A stretch of DNA of 64,000 nt, from contig RSEF01000003.1 of NCBI GenBank assembly GCA_003993805.1, positions 43,096,708-43,160,707 of the forward strand. The letters run 5' to 3'. The notes beneath the pieces were generated by a model, which did not search any database, was not told where the DNA came from, and saw only the letters and a list, made by a program, of their open reading frames with translations. A program made the position numbers and the translations under genes. How positions within the stretch are numbered: position 1 is the first letter of the stretch; each line of letters begins with the position of its first letter. The stretch is from Himantopus leucocephalus. Lineage: Eukaryota > Chordata > Aves > Charadriiformes > Recurvirostridae. Of this stretch, positions 1 to 14,200 are shown piece after piece.

Positions 1-1264
1 CAGGAATTCTGGGGAGAGCATAGCCAGTTTAGATACCAGCCTTTTTTTCCTTTAAGGAAAACTAGCATCTGGAAGAGTCATATTGTAAGGCAGGCAGCCT
101 AAGGCAATTCATTTTCTTAAAAGAAGCCCAATCCAACACACGAAGCAGCTGGGTTTCGGTGCAATATTACATCTCAAACGTCACAACTGAGCCCCTCAGC
201 CATAAGAAGAGATGTGTTCAGGCCAGAGAACTCCTCTGTCTGGAGAGGCCCTTGACCTCACTGAGACCCTTGAAATCTGCTAAGCTGAGAGATAATAAAT
301 CTTTTTAAGTCCTCTCCTCTTGGGTGAGCCTCAACATCGCAGGGTCATCAAAGAGGTTTCTAAGCCCTGATGCAGTAGAGAAGCTGTTCTGAAATCTGGC
401 TGATAAACTTGCAGCTATTATGACCAAACTTTTACTATGAATTGAAGATACAAATTTCTTTTCCCAATAGACCTTTCATATAATCAGATTCAGCACAGAC
501 TCTCCTTTCTAGTGATGAGAAACTAACCTCCATCTTTCAGAAACATCAACTCTTCAGTCGAGATGAAGAATTTACACAAATCTGGCCATATTCTCCATCA
601 CCAGCTCCACCTGGGAGTTGAGTGCAATGTGTGAAAAGTGCAGACTAGTAAGTAAATTCTGAAGGTAAAATCTCCCCATTCACTGGCCTGAAGCACTGAA
701 TGTAATTCTTAATGTTTCTTGCCTTAGCGAGACTTCCTGGGTCTCAGAAGCATCTCCACATAATCTGAAAAGACAGATTCTAGCAAGCCAAACCAGCCTA
801 ATTTTAAGTGTACAGCAGCATGTTTTCTCAGTGGAATCCTGCTAAAATCAAGACCATGTACAATTAGTTTCCTCCTTGCAATTTAGGTTATTGCATTTAA
901 AAGTAAACGTGTATAGTGCAGCCTTGAAGTTTATACCTCCTGCACTGAAAACCTGCAGCCATTTGACTTCTGTTGGTCTACTGTGATGACAATTTACCAG
1001 CTTTCACTACCCCATTAATTGCCTGATGTGAAATCTAGCATATGATTTATAAGCTGTAAAATATCATTTCTGTACTCAAGAAATGAACACAAGTTAACGA
1101 GATACCTCATTTTAGCAGGTATTTGGTCCGTTTAGGTGATTGTAACACATAACCCAAATAAGGAAATAGTGCTCCCTTAAGGCAATTCTCAGCATTTCTT
1201 CTTGAATGCTTCCTCTTCAGGCTGTTCATAACCTGGTTCTAAGATGTCATTCAACTATCTGGAA
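1..1264. other. Non-coding, AT-rich
   Basis: No open frame above background, no recognisable repeat and no RNA gene were seen. It is probably part of the long intron of the minus-strand gene. Confidence 0.6.
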
Positions 1265-1429
1265 CAACATCCCCAGGGAGGTGGTGAGAGGAGGCCCAGT
1301 CACTGGCGGTTTTCAAGATGCAACTGGACAGGCTGCTAGATAATCTCATCCAGGCTCCCTTTCCCGTGAAAGGTTGGACCAGACAATCTTTTGAGGTCCC
1401 TTCCAATCTGGGCTGTTCTATGATTCTGT
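1265..1429 (+). repeat. CR1 LINE 3' fragment, sense on + strand
   Basis: The segment opens with a 'ccccagggaggtggtg' block and continues through 'ggttttcaagatgcaactgg' and 'gttggaccagacaatctt'. It ends with 'gaggtcccttccaatctggg' and 'ttctatgattctg'. These blocks, in this order, are the characteristic 3' untranslated end of avian CR1 elements. It is a 5'-truncated, diverged copy without coding capacity. The left edge is approximate. Confidence 0.93.
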
Positions 1430-2154
1430 CTCACGTTCTGTGGTTTCATGAATCTGAAGAGTGTGAAGTTTTTCAAATTTAATTGGCCACATCCTTTCTG
1501 TACTTTTTAGTCCTTTTATTCTAGAGGATTTGGTACATGATGGATTACGCATAAGGTATGACTGCAGAAGTGCAAAAGCACCACTGAAGTCCTTCAGCTA
1601 AGTATGCATGAACTACATTCATTTTTCACTGCTTCAGCACTCTGAAGCTCAAATAACAAAATAATTTTTCTGTTTTCTGAGTTATTCACATTGGAGGTTC
1701 CAGGCGAAGACTGATCTTTCTGCACGCTGTATAACAATGCAATTTTCCAAATAGGGGCCTGCAAGTGATGAGACCCGCTGTTTTTACTGCTCCCACAGTA
1801 GACTCAAGCTCTCAGAGAGCACAAGAGATGTTGTAAAGGACTGTGATTTACAGATGCATGGTCTTTTGAGGAGAGCAGAAGATGAGATATACAGAAGGAG
1901 CTGAGGCATGAAAAAAAAGCAAAGATAAATGCAGGGCAATTTACAAAAGGACTGGGCTACAAACAGAGGTGGTGCTTTCTTTGCTTAAATGTTTTCAAAT
2001 CCCAGTGGTGCTTCCCTGGCCCTAAATGGGTTTGAGTACCTTTTGCAAACACAGCCCAACTTTCACAAAAGACTGAAAATGTATAGCCCTAATGGTTAGC
2101 TGAAAAAATGCTTTTGGCATTATCAGACAGAACTGGCCAGGATCCTTTTATCTA

Positions 2155-2254
2155 NNNNNNNNNNNNNNNNNNNNNNNNNNNNNNNNNNNNNNNNNNNNNN
2201 NNNNNNNNNNNNNNNNNNNNNNNNNNNNNNNNNNNNNNNNNNNNNNNNNNNNNN
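2155..2254. other. Assembly gap (100 N)
   Basis: There are exactly 100 Ns, a conventional placeholder length for a gap of unknown or estimated size. The flanks show no recognisable shared repeat. Confidence 0.98.
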
Positions 2255-5200
2255 GCAAGTTGGTAGGATAGGCATCTCATTAAGCTTAGTCGTGACTACC
2301 AGTTAAAAATCATACTAACATATTATTCCTGACAGAAATGTGTTACTTAGACCTCAGCTTTACAGACACATTACTCACTGAGAAATGCCTATGGCACTTC
2401 ATTGAGATGGAGGAGAAAGCAGTGTTAGAGAGGTAGAGCTTAAAGATCGCATAAACATCAATCCAAGAGATAAAACATTGTTTGCCCTGATTAATAAATC
2501 ACATTCAAAAGAACTCTATCAAAGTTCTAATCTGAATTAATCTCTGAGACATTTTACCCCATCTATCAGAGAATCCAGAGCTCATTAAGACCCTTGCGGT
2601 CATTCATGCAGGGTTCAGACTTTGCCTCCCTTCCACTGTCTGTCTCTGCCCTCCATCATCAGGTGATCTCATGTACTCGGCCACTACAGCGTGATGCTTC
2701 TTAGAGGGGACGGTGTGGCTGTGTGGTGTGCCGCTGCTGCTGAGCTAACCTGCAACACAGCAACTGCTGACTCCAGTGCGCAGGCTCCCTTTACGCTACG
2801 CTGTTTGCCTCAGCCAGGATGTCCAGGCCCTGTGACACTGGGAGGCTCTTAGGCACGGCAAGAGACTCTCAGGCATGTTTGTCCTGTGCTCAGATTACCC
2901 TGGAGTGTAACACCTGCTGCACAACGACTTGTGCACCCACCTCCCGCCGCTGACAAGTCTATACTGCCTGCTTAAGCAGGCTGGATAGCTTCTCCGNATA
3001 TGGGGATACATGGATAAAGACAGATAGCAAACCTACCCCACGCTGGCGTTCATCACTGCAGCACCCACCAAAAGTAAGGTTACTAACCCAACGTACTGTC
3101 AGCCAAACACAACTGACTGACCTATAACACTTAAAATCACTGATCTAATCTTATTCTTTGAATAAACTTTGGTGTGCGTACCTTGTCCATGAACTTCCCC
3201 GAGATCTGTGATTCAGCCCTTAATCTGCAAGTCTACCAGCTTTAGGTTAACAATTCACAAAGCTTCTGCATTTCTGTTGCTATCTAAGCCAAACTCTTAC
3301 TTTGAAGACCGGACCATCTTCCTGCTGTTTCCTCAGGGATTTCAAACTACCATGCAAAACTAAAGTGTGGCTAGATTAAGGTCATGACCTGAATTCAAAT
3401 GATTTCTCCTGCGCTCTTCTCCTTTCTTAATTTCCTCTTAATTCCTCCACTGATCCTACAGCTTCCACTGAATTAAACGATTATTTTTTTCTATTCTCAA
3501 AGCTCTCTAGAAATTATTGCTAGGTGCTTGGGGTCCTGCTTTTCCAATGTGTTTTCTGGGCTCAGCTCTTGCCACATTTTTGTCAAGGATAAAGGCTCTG
3601 TTGGTATCACAGAGACTGAGAGCAAAGAAAGATAATAAGAGGTAGAAAGATCTCCATTCCCAGCCTCCTCTGCTATCCAAGTGAAATTTAAGTAAATAAG
3701 AACTCTTTACTGCATTTTTAACTCAACAACTTTTCTGTTACACTGCCATGTATCCATGCAGTTCTTATCCTCCCATTTCCCCTCAGTGTCACTTCTAACC
3801 ACAAGTTTCCATTCATACGTACTTTCGCCCATTGTACCCCTCACTAAAATGCCCTGCTTATGCTTTGATTCAATTCCTTTTACTATCCTGCAAGGTCAAC
3901 CTGTCACAAGCACCGTAAACACACATGGATATGCACCACGTATATTTTTCAGTAATTTTGACAGTAAGACTCAGCATGACTGGTAGTTTAGTGGACTGAT
4001 TTGAAAAAAGGGATGGGAAGATTTGGAAATAAAGCACCGAAGACAAAGTGTGTCTCAGGTAAGGCCAATGTTATGGAACGTACTGTCAAGGTCTCTTTAA
4101 GATCACTTCCTATTAAGCTCCTCTGAAACCCCCTTTTTTCCATAGTCAGTTTAGAAAAAAAAGGATTGATTCTTCTATCTGCAACATTTCGACATCCTAA
4201 ACAATCATTTGCTGCCATATTCTTCCTTAACTGACCTTTGGTCTCTTCAGTCTTTCTAACAGAGGTCACAATGATGTCCACAATTTAAATAATGCTTCCT
4301 TATATGCTCCAGTTGTTGGAAAAATCAGGTTATAAACACTTCATAGAAGTCAGAGGCAAATGGACAACACCAAGATGGGACAAAGTTTGGGGTTTTGTAG
4401 GGATTTTGTTTTTGTTTTGTTTTTAAAGTTGTGCTTCCAAATTGTGGATGCTAATTTGAGAAAAACACCATTCTCTCAGATTGCACATCAAGACCTACAA
4501 CACTGAAGCCAAGAAGAATTAAACGGGAAGTTCTTAATTTCTTTTAAAGTTGATTTGTATAAAGTATTTGTCTTGCTGACCTTGTGACAAAATACATCCT
4601 TTGAAGAAAAAAATCTTAATTTCTTCCTACATATCTCCAAGTAGTCAGAATAAAATGGATTATTTGAAAACATCTTTAATGGCATTTAAAGATGATGGTC
4701 TGGTCAGCGCATAACACATTCCTGTATATGCTCCTATTCAAAGCTTTTTAAGAAAATGATTTAGCAAACATATCAAAAAAGTTTAAGATTTTTTTTAAAG
4801 TTAAAGCTAACAAGTTGCTGTCCTGTACAGACAGAATGAAGGCTACTTGTTTTGCTAATGAAAAGCAACTTCCAGCTGCTAGCATCCAAAGCTCAACCTG
4901 GACCAAAAGAATTGGGCCTCTAATTCCATAAGGCATGTTTAGTGGCCTCATTTCTGAGCTCCTGGGATAAAACTGAAATCTCCAATTCTCCTTTGAAATT
5001 ACGTTTCTAGCCTGACTAGATGCATGGCATGGTTTGCTCTGAGCCATGTATGCCTACATACAGTTGCACAGTGCGAGAAACAAGAGCTCCAAGGCGTGTA
5101 CACGACCTCTTCTCATCCTAGCTCAGATAGATGCACTCGTGCAGTCTGGAAAAGAAGAGAGTGGTGTCAGGGAGCATCCCGTGTCTCTGCCTCCCTTCCA

Positions 5201-8200
5201 AGGTTCTGCCGGCAAAGTCTGAGCCACACTGAAATCGTACAATCTCCTTGTCATTACCTCACACGGTTTAAAGGGGTTTGTGAGCCATCAGCTGGAGTTC
5301 AGGGGGAGGTTTTATAAAAGGAAAGGAAAGGGAAGGGAAAGACAAGTGGATGACAATGGTGGACAGAATGCATACCTGCTCTATTGTGTGTAGACTCTGC
5401 AAGGCAAGCAGGAGTAACAAAAATGAAGAACATGCTTTAACTTCGAAAATTAACACCCATGGCCATACCTATTTGAGCCACACGCTCATTTTTCAGTGTA
5501 GGACTACACTGAAAGCCTTGGGTTTTTCCAAGCATAAATGTGGCAGTAATTCAAGTTCCTGAGCTGAAAAAAACCCACAGATGGCTTTAAGGAGCTGACA
5601 GAAAGTTATCTGATGAACAAATGCAAAGTATAAACACACGGATTTCCAGGCTTTATTCTGTCCTTAGCTAGTCAGAGATGAGATGAAGACCACGGGCCAA
5701 ATCCTAGTTCCGTTCAAGTCAGCTGGAGTTTAGCCATTGACTGTAGCTGAGCTGTGTTTCCCCCTGAAGTCAGAATTCATCCTCCACTTCTCAGGAAGAA
5801 GGCTGTCATACTTGCCTGATGTTTACAGTAAATGGAAGTTTCACTGGAGGGTGAGATGAGATGCACAATATACATCTCTTGCTCTCTTAAAAAATATTTT
5901 GTTGGAGAATCTTGTAAGCAGGGATGTTTATGAAAGCAAGTACAAGAGAAGAGTTAGACACAGTGTGGCTGGGGTGCTGCGCAAACAGAGGTTTCACACT
6001 GGAACCAGAACCCCCAGCTCCTTCACAGCGCTGTCCGTGATGGTCAAACAGAGGATCTGAAGTCTGTTTTGTTCTTGGAGCTTTCCAGAGGACGACTGCA
6101 AACAGAGCATAAATATATTGCAGTCTGTTCTGGCTGTGCAACATGTGGAGAGGTTTAGGGAATGCTAATATGAGAGCACCAAACTCTCTTCAGTTGTGAC
6201 TTACTGCAGACTGAATCCCAGGCAGGAAAGAGAGAATCTGGAGCATAAACTGCTATTTACAGTAAGCCAGTGTGTCTGCACTCATCACTCACACATATTC
6301 TAAAAAAATGGTGGTAATAATTTCCTTATAAAACATCAAAATACCTGTAATCTAGAAAAATATTCTTAATACTTTCCTTGCCTAAAGAGGTCATAAAAGC
6401 TTCAGGCATGTTCTGATTAATGCAACATATTTGCAGATATGCTCATGAGAATACGCCTTAATCTCTTCTGATAAACTAGAGCTTCCACCTCATTCATTTT
6501 CAAATTCCTCATTGTATTAGCCTGTATTTTTCAAAGAGGATTTTGTTTTTCCACTCCTACCCAATTGCATCTCCTCGTAATAACTCATAGCTCTATCACC
6601 TATAATCTCCACAGACACCCTATTTACTCTCTTCTTATTCAGCAAGGTATTAAAGTGTTACCTCTTAAAAAATCTCCTCAATTTCTGTATTATCTTTGCT
6701 TCACATTTCTTCTGTGACAAGAAAACTTAAGAAATTTGTCTGCAAAGTGAAATCAGTAAGTTGCAAATGATGGACACATTTCTTGGATTTTTTTTTGTTC
6801 TCATTTATTCTATGTCCCTGAAAAAGTAACTATTCAGCCTATAGTAAGCATATGGTAAGTTAAGAAGTGCATCGACTTTTTCTTTAAATAAAAAAAACAT
6901 ATGCCATTGTGAATTTAGTTACTTTTTCAGTGACAGCCTCAGACTCCAGAAATGGAAAATTGTTCCAAATATTAGTCAACTATTACATTTCTAGAATAAT
7001 TACTACTTCGAAAACCATAAGGCAGGAAGAAACCTCAGTTTAAAAAGTCTTCTGAAGAACTGCACCTTCAAGTCTTGCAAATATGACTGTTCACACACAT
7101 TTCTTGACTTCTACACAATGGCTCATTACTTTTCTATTCCTAACAGGGTCATATGGAGTATCAGAAGGATTTCTGCATTCCAACTGTGGTCTTAAACAAA
7201 CAAGTTGCATTTAAAATCATCTCTAACGACAAAATCACTTCCTACTACTTGTATCACACCTAGTCAGATTTAGAAAACCTCTAGTTTGACTGTGCAAAAG
7301 ACAACAAAACAACATAGAAAGTTCTAAAATGGCCTGCCGAGGAAGAATTAAAAATCTGAATGATCAACATTTGGTTCACATGCAAGATACCAGTATTATG
7401 ATGAACATTTAGATTACTTAAAGTTGTAAACAGGCTTTACGACAAAGCTATGTAAATAAGAAAACATATTCTTCTGTGTAAGTGTGTCTAATTATAAAGC
7501 AAGCATGTAATCATGGATAAAAAAAAATAAAAATAACACAGCACTCAGTACAGGGATGTAAGCAACCTGCAAGGCATGCCACATAAGAAATGTTGAGGCG
7601 TGGCGCTTTTTTTTTCCCCCTCATTGCTTTCCTGCTGCTGCAGTCAGGCCCACACTTCTCTAGCAGTGCCTGCCTAGCCCTCCGCCAAATCTGATGGCCA
7701 GGACTCTGTCTGCAACACCCAGCCCAGCATGTGCCTTTTAGACAAACTCTCCATTTAGTTTACCTGCTCAAAACTCCATTTTGCTCCAGTGGCTCTCCAG
7801 CAACAGCTCTATTTGTACGATGTAAACAGAAGTATATAAAGCGGAAGGTAGAAGGGTGCCGCTGGAAGCCTGCAGTATCAGCTCCTCCCAGAGCTCACCG
7901 TTGTAGTAGCACCCTGGGACAGAAGTATGAATCTGCACCCATTGCTGTATAAATGCCCTGAGCCACCTTCTTCTGAATAACAGGCACTTAGGCTGTACAG
8001 AGCTACTCAGCTTTCTATCCTGCAGGTAGCTGAGTGGGTAGTGAGAAAATCTAGCACCTCTTCAGTAAGTATAACGACACCGCTGTACTTGCTGCCTGAA
8101 CCACGTGCAATGGTGGCTGCAGTTCATTCCTGTCCTGGAGCAACGGACAGATGTAGCAAACAACTGTGCGGTAGATGCAGACAGAGCTCTGCTGAGATTA

Positions 8201-11200
8201 CTATGGGAAAACTGCAACATTTTTGTAGATGGCTGCCATTTGTTTGCATCGTATTTATGTTGCCTTCAACAGTTCTCTGAGTTTCTCCTACTTCGCTGAT
8301 AGTTCACCTCTTGTCAAGTCTAACATGGTTCTCTCCCATTTCCTCCGAGATTGGTTATAGCCAGAAACATGTATATAGCTGGGCATAGCATGGGCATTCC
8401 CAGCAACATTTGAATCTCACGTGCCTGACTGATGTGTCTTCTCACACTGGGTCCAGAATATCAAGACTGTTTTCTCCCTCCTCTGTGGTATGCTCTAGGG
8501 GAAATTTAACTAACAAGTTTTCAGCAACTGCAGGACCTAAAACATGAGCAGTGTCCTCCTCCTCCTGTGTTGTGTTCTCCTGGCACATTTTTTGGTCCTT
8601 TTCAATAGGTCTAAAGTTTATTGGAGGGTCAGAAGTATTTTATGACCAGTGATGAGTAAAAGCACTTGCAGAAGATGTAAGGTGCACTGTTATGACCTAA
8701 CCAGCTACTGACTGGCTACCTGAGGCTGCAGTGGCCTGGATTCAGGGACCCTGGTGATGTCACCAACCATACTGGGTCACATCCAGGTTGTAGAGGCAAC
8801 TTGAATTCTGGCATTTGCAAATTACTGCACTTTTCTATCTTAGTGATTTCAACTTAAATGAGCATTTCTTTGTATTTTGCTACTTCTAAAGTGAAAGCAA
8901 AGTGAGAAAAAAAAATAATCCCGCAGCATCCTACTGAAACCTTACTCATCATGCCCAGCGAAATATTTATAGATGCACTATCTTTCTGTTACTTGAACTG
9001 GTGGAAGAACTGACACCAGATACATGATTAGCACAGGCTAATTAGCATGAGGCACACACAGGTTTTCATAGTTATTTGCTAACTTTGAGGAATACTGATA
9101 TTTGTAAATCCTGGACCACATTTACAGCTCTAAAAGGGAGAATATTTTACCAGGACCAGACTTTTCTGCTGTTTTTTTCCCCCCAAGGACTGCCTTTATG
9201 TCTGACTTTCCATAGTCTGGGCCATTCATAATTGTCTCCAGATCCCAGACTCATTCTTGACTGCTATCTCTGTCACAGTTCTGCTAGCTCATTTTCCGAA
9301 TCCTAGTCTTTCCTTTTCCTCCTAAAAGCAGTAAGTGAAATTATTAGGAAGTAAGTTCCTAAGTCTATCTCCCATCAAAATCAACAGAATTAGTATGAAA
9401 CAAGGGATTTTTTTTTTCCTGCCAGATTATTTAAAAGAGAAATTCAGCTGGTAAATAGAAGCAAACATTTAACAGCACATCCAATTTTAAACATTCAGGT
9501 TTATTCTTGAGAATAGCCAAGAATTTTTAACAATAAAAATATAAAGCTGAATAGCAGAATCAGAGAAAAGGGCATAACACGGTACTGAGATAATAACTCT
9601 GGGCTGATCATCTAAGTTTCTTTAATAATTGTTGATATGAAAAAGTGTTAAGAACAAATGGAAAACATTTCAGACAACCTTTCCCCAAACTGATGTAGAT
9701 CATGTCAATTGCTCAGAGAGTGAACACAGAGTCTGTATTACTGATGCATCAACATATCCAGCAGCAGTCACAAGAAAGACCAGAAGATCAATTTGACTCA
9801 GCTAAATATAAATCTGTTATTTGTCAGAATCCATATGGACAGTTGTCCTTGAGTTGTTCCAATTGCGTTGCTAAGAGCTTTCCTTTAGAAAAGTTTAAAA
9901 TGCATCACAGAGATACAGTGTTCCTGAGACACTTTTTTTCCCCAATAAACTTGGTTATTAAATGCTTCTATTAGCCCAACATTGTTATTGTTATTAATCA
10001 TACTTTTGCTGTGTCTAAAGAGGAATAAAACACTGTATTACGCACTCTATACACAGTGAATAGAAGTAGGTCTTTGCCTATAGATGATGCCTCCAATACC
10101 CATTATTGGTGAAAACACCTTTGGTTGTTTGCATTAGCAACTGCTCCTATCACCTACTGGAAATAATTAGGATCATCTATTGAAAAGCTGATCCTACAGA
10201 AGCATCTGTTCGTATCCCTTTTCCAGTTCTATATATTCAGGAGCAGTACAACAATGCATTCTACAGAGGTACAGCCTATATACCAAGAAATTGTTCCTTT
10301 AAAAGGTACAAAATATTTTGTGGTTCCCAATGTTTTCTCTTTGAACAAGAAGAGGAAAAAAGAAGGATCCTCCAGTGTGCTGGGTTTATGAATTCTCAGC
10401 TCACAAAATCCACTTCTACCCCTGCAAATGGTATCGGAAACTGTTTCTAAACAAAATTTACAGCCATTTGTAACCATAGCAGGCAAATTACAACACAAGA
10501 ATTTGTTTTTAAGCAAAAATATTCAGTATCATCCTTGAACTTGGCATTATGCCACCACCTGAAGATCAGGATTACTTATTTTTGTTGTTTGGTCCCATGC
10601 AGTTTCCTATGTATTTCCCCATTACCTACCCCACCTCAGCTTTTCCTTTCCCAATGAGTGTAGTCGATTCAGACTATAAACAGTAACAATTTAAGATGAC
10701 AGAGTTCACTTCGGATAAAAGAATTAGCTATTGCAAACTGTTGCTAATTTTCTGCTTTGGCATATGTTCTGCAAGCTTTCATGGAGGCTTTAAGCTTAAA
10801 TCTCTTCTATAAGCTCTCTAAAGCTTTAATTGGCTTTTTGACCATAAAATCCCCACCAGTTTTTTCCTTCTGCCTTTCTGGATTTGCTGGCTTTTAAGTC
10901 TAATTCGGGCTTCATTCTGCATTTTGTATGATTGCTGCTTTTATGCACACAGGGCTCGTCCACAATTACCTTTGTATTCAAATATATAAATCAGTACAGC
11001 TTTTCCATACCAACCAAACAATTGCTAAAACTTCCTTGTATTAGTTCTTGTAGGGTGGCTGCCTCTGCAGAGCAGCCCCGATCCCCTCTGGACAAGTGGC
11101 CGTTGCTCAGTATTTCCTGCAGCAAAGCTCAGGTCTGCAGGAATCATAAAGCCACATCGGTTGTAGACAAATCGGATGGCAATCCCGTTCGAATTACCTT

Positions 11201-14200
11201 GCCAATAGCACTGCCTGACCAATTTTGTTGAATCAAAATGTTTTAAGCCACCAAGACTGTGTGCATGCCCTATTGTAGACAGCTTCAATATTACTGCCAT
11301 TATAAATACTAAATCTGAAAGCAAAGGCGCAGCAAAAGGGAGATAACTTGAATAAATATCTGTCTTCAGGATGCTAGAAAAATGTTTTCACTTCATCTCA
11401 CAGTCCCTCCTGACGGCTCATCTCCTGGGGAGAGGCCCTCGCACCCCTTGGTGGAAAGACAGTAGACACCACACCACGACTGACCCAGGAGAGGAGCACC
11501 TCACACGGCTCCCTGTGCCCTTGCGGCTGCGCTCCCCAGCTGCATGGCTCTGCCTGGCCTTCCTCTTCCTCACACATCCACAGAACCACTCTGGCCTGGC
11601 AAGGAGCGACAGGTCCTTGGCAACATCTGGTCTCAGACAGGTAACGGATTACCGTGAGCTATGTCACCTGCTTTCTCTTGGAGCCAAGGCAAAGGGGCTG
11701 CGCTGGGAGACGGCGCAGCTTCTGCTCTGTGCAGGTCTGCTTGTTCACCTTGAATTCCCCGTGAGCTTTCTGGCAACAGTATTAAAATTACCAGGGAAAC
11801 TGCTCTGACTGAAAATTAGCAGCAGCACCCCAGGTACATCTGCACTAGTGTGGATGTGAACTGCTCATCTCTGCTGCTGGAATACTTCCACTATTGGGAA
11901 AAGCACAATTAATTACATCTGCTGTTCAACACACAAGATCACCTATTAAAAACCACCTATGAATAATCTCATTAAACAACACAGGTTTTGCTTATCCCCG
12001 AATCACCTTCCTGAGAGCAGATGCCAGACACTTTATAAAAGAGTTTATGAGCCTACAGATTGAAGTCTAGAGGGAAAATCCTGCTGACCAGTCATAAGAG
12101 ATAACACACCACAGCTGCTGAGCAGAATGCCCTTAAAATATTTGCCAGCCCTCGATGCTAAAGGACAACGGGACCTCTGACAGGTCCCATACTTTCAAAT
12201 CAAAGTCACAGCAGACAGGTACTGCATTTGCAGTGCAGTTTGTTTAAGCAAATCAAAGGAATCGGCAATGCTGCATCAGCCAGCAATAGAACAGTAAAAT
12301 GAAGATAAGAAAGAATACAGCAAGTGGGGAACAGGTGTACAAGGAAAAAAGACGGCCAGCAGGGAACCGAACAGCAAACAAAGCAAAGGCTGTGGCAGAG
12401 GGAAATGACTGAAAAAAACAAAGAGCAGTGATTGCACCTAGTCAGCTCTGATTTTTTGAAATTACTTAACCTTTAAAAATTAATTTATCTAATTTTTTTC
12501 AAAGCCTTAAATTATCTGAACAATTGTACTGCTCCAATTCTAGATAAATTTCTATAATGAAGGAAATTGAAAAGGCTGTGTTCCTTAAATGTTGTTGTTG
12601 CTGGATAATGTTAGCTCAATTTACAAAAAACAAAACAAAACAAACCCCAAACCCTGTGGGCCAAACAGACACTACTGAAATGTTACTCACATAGTTATTC
12701 CCAAAGTCTTCCACAAACCGCTTCTATACTTAAAATCAAGCATGTGTATAATTATGGCAGCATGAGGAGCTAAGTTTTTTATTTTTTAATTTCACAAGAT
12801 TTAGTTCCATCACAACAAAACAGCACAGCCTGAAGAAAGGAAAGTAATCTCGGTTTTCAGCCTTTTATCAGACTTCTGGTGAACTTCTGAAATACAGACA
12901 GAACAGACTTGTTTTAAGAGCCTTTGAGAGGCTCCCAAATTCATACTCAGACACGTCGATGAAAATTTCCAAAAGCACTTAAGTGACAAGGAAGGACAAG
13001 CTCCAAAGCTCTCTCCTTGCAGATCTTGCTGGAGAGCTGTAAATCATCAGCTTCCCTGACAGGCAGAAGTGCAGGATACTGCATAGCAATAGTGGCTACA
13101 AATACTGCTCACACTATTTACTTCTCAGCTTTGTCTGTACTGTTTCTGTGATACGGATACTAATGAAGCCCTGGAACTGTATTTTGTAGCTTAGACAAGC
13201 ATTTTAACCCAAAAGTTAGTAGGAAAAAACCCCTCTGCACAATCTGAAGCTTTAACAAGCTCTACACAATCTGAGGCTTTCACAATTAGAGAAGTTAATA
13301 TATAGACATCATACATTTCAGCTTATAAAACACAGAAAATAATGAGCCTGCAAGATTCTCTTTTTTAATCACAGTTTTATCGAGTCTGTGGAAGCATGTG
13401 GAAGGAATTCACTGGGAAAATATAAAGGTCAATTATGAAGCACAGACTTATGAGAACGACTGCACTGTGGGGCCACGGACAAGTACCCACTTGAGAAGCT
13501 GGTTGTTAAGTACCAGCCAGAATACTAGGAAAGTTATCCTGCCCCTGTATATTTCTCCTTCTTACCAGCAAAAGAACTCTCCCAAGGAAAAAAAACAATG
13601 GTATATTCTTTAGTCTTACACAACCACGAAAAAAGTAAAAATAAACTTAATAGATTATTAAGAGCAAAGAAGGAAGGTTTGATGGCAGCATCAAATAGCA
13701 AGTACATTAGTCGACCAAAGCCTTTCTGCACACATTACAGATATATAGATCACCCTGACACAACTACAGCAAGATGCACTGGGTATTAAGCAGGCAAAAA
13801 ACATATTTTCAATAGTGAATTTCCCTACATACTGAAAATTTCATTTTAATTTCTTTACTATGAGAACATTTTTTATATCTCCATTATTTTTCACCATTTC
13901 AGCACTCAAACTGCTCCTTGGGATTAAAGTCAGAGCACAGGAATCTGACGTTACTCCTCTGAATCACTAGGCACCTGTTACAGTTCACTCTCTCCCCTTC
14001 CCTATGCAGTGACATAATTTCCCTGGGTGATTATGTACGTCTCTTTCCTGGTTCACTTGGTACCCAATATACAACTTCTACACTAGAGAAAGCAGAAACA
14101 GCTGTCCAAACACCAACTTAATTTGTGCCGTCTCACCAACCCCTTGATAGGAAGGCCGGTTGGCTGTTCAACAAGCTTAAGTGCAAGGTCCTGAGTGCTG

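Noticed and set aside
2997..2997. Single N checked for flanking duplication, together with the N at 24729
   Set aside because: No direct repeat flanks either of these two Ns, so they look like ordinary ambiguous bases.
11371..11808. 145-residue plus-strand open frame in a GC-richer patch
   Set aside because: No domain, no splice context and no upstream promoter-like sequence. Length is explained by lower local AT content.
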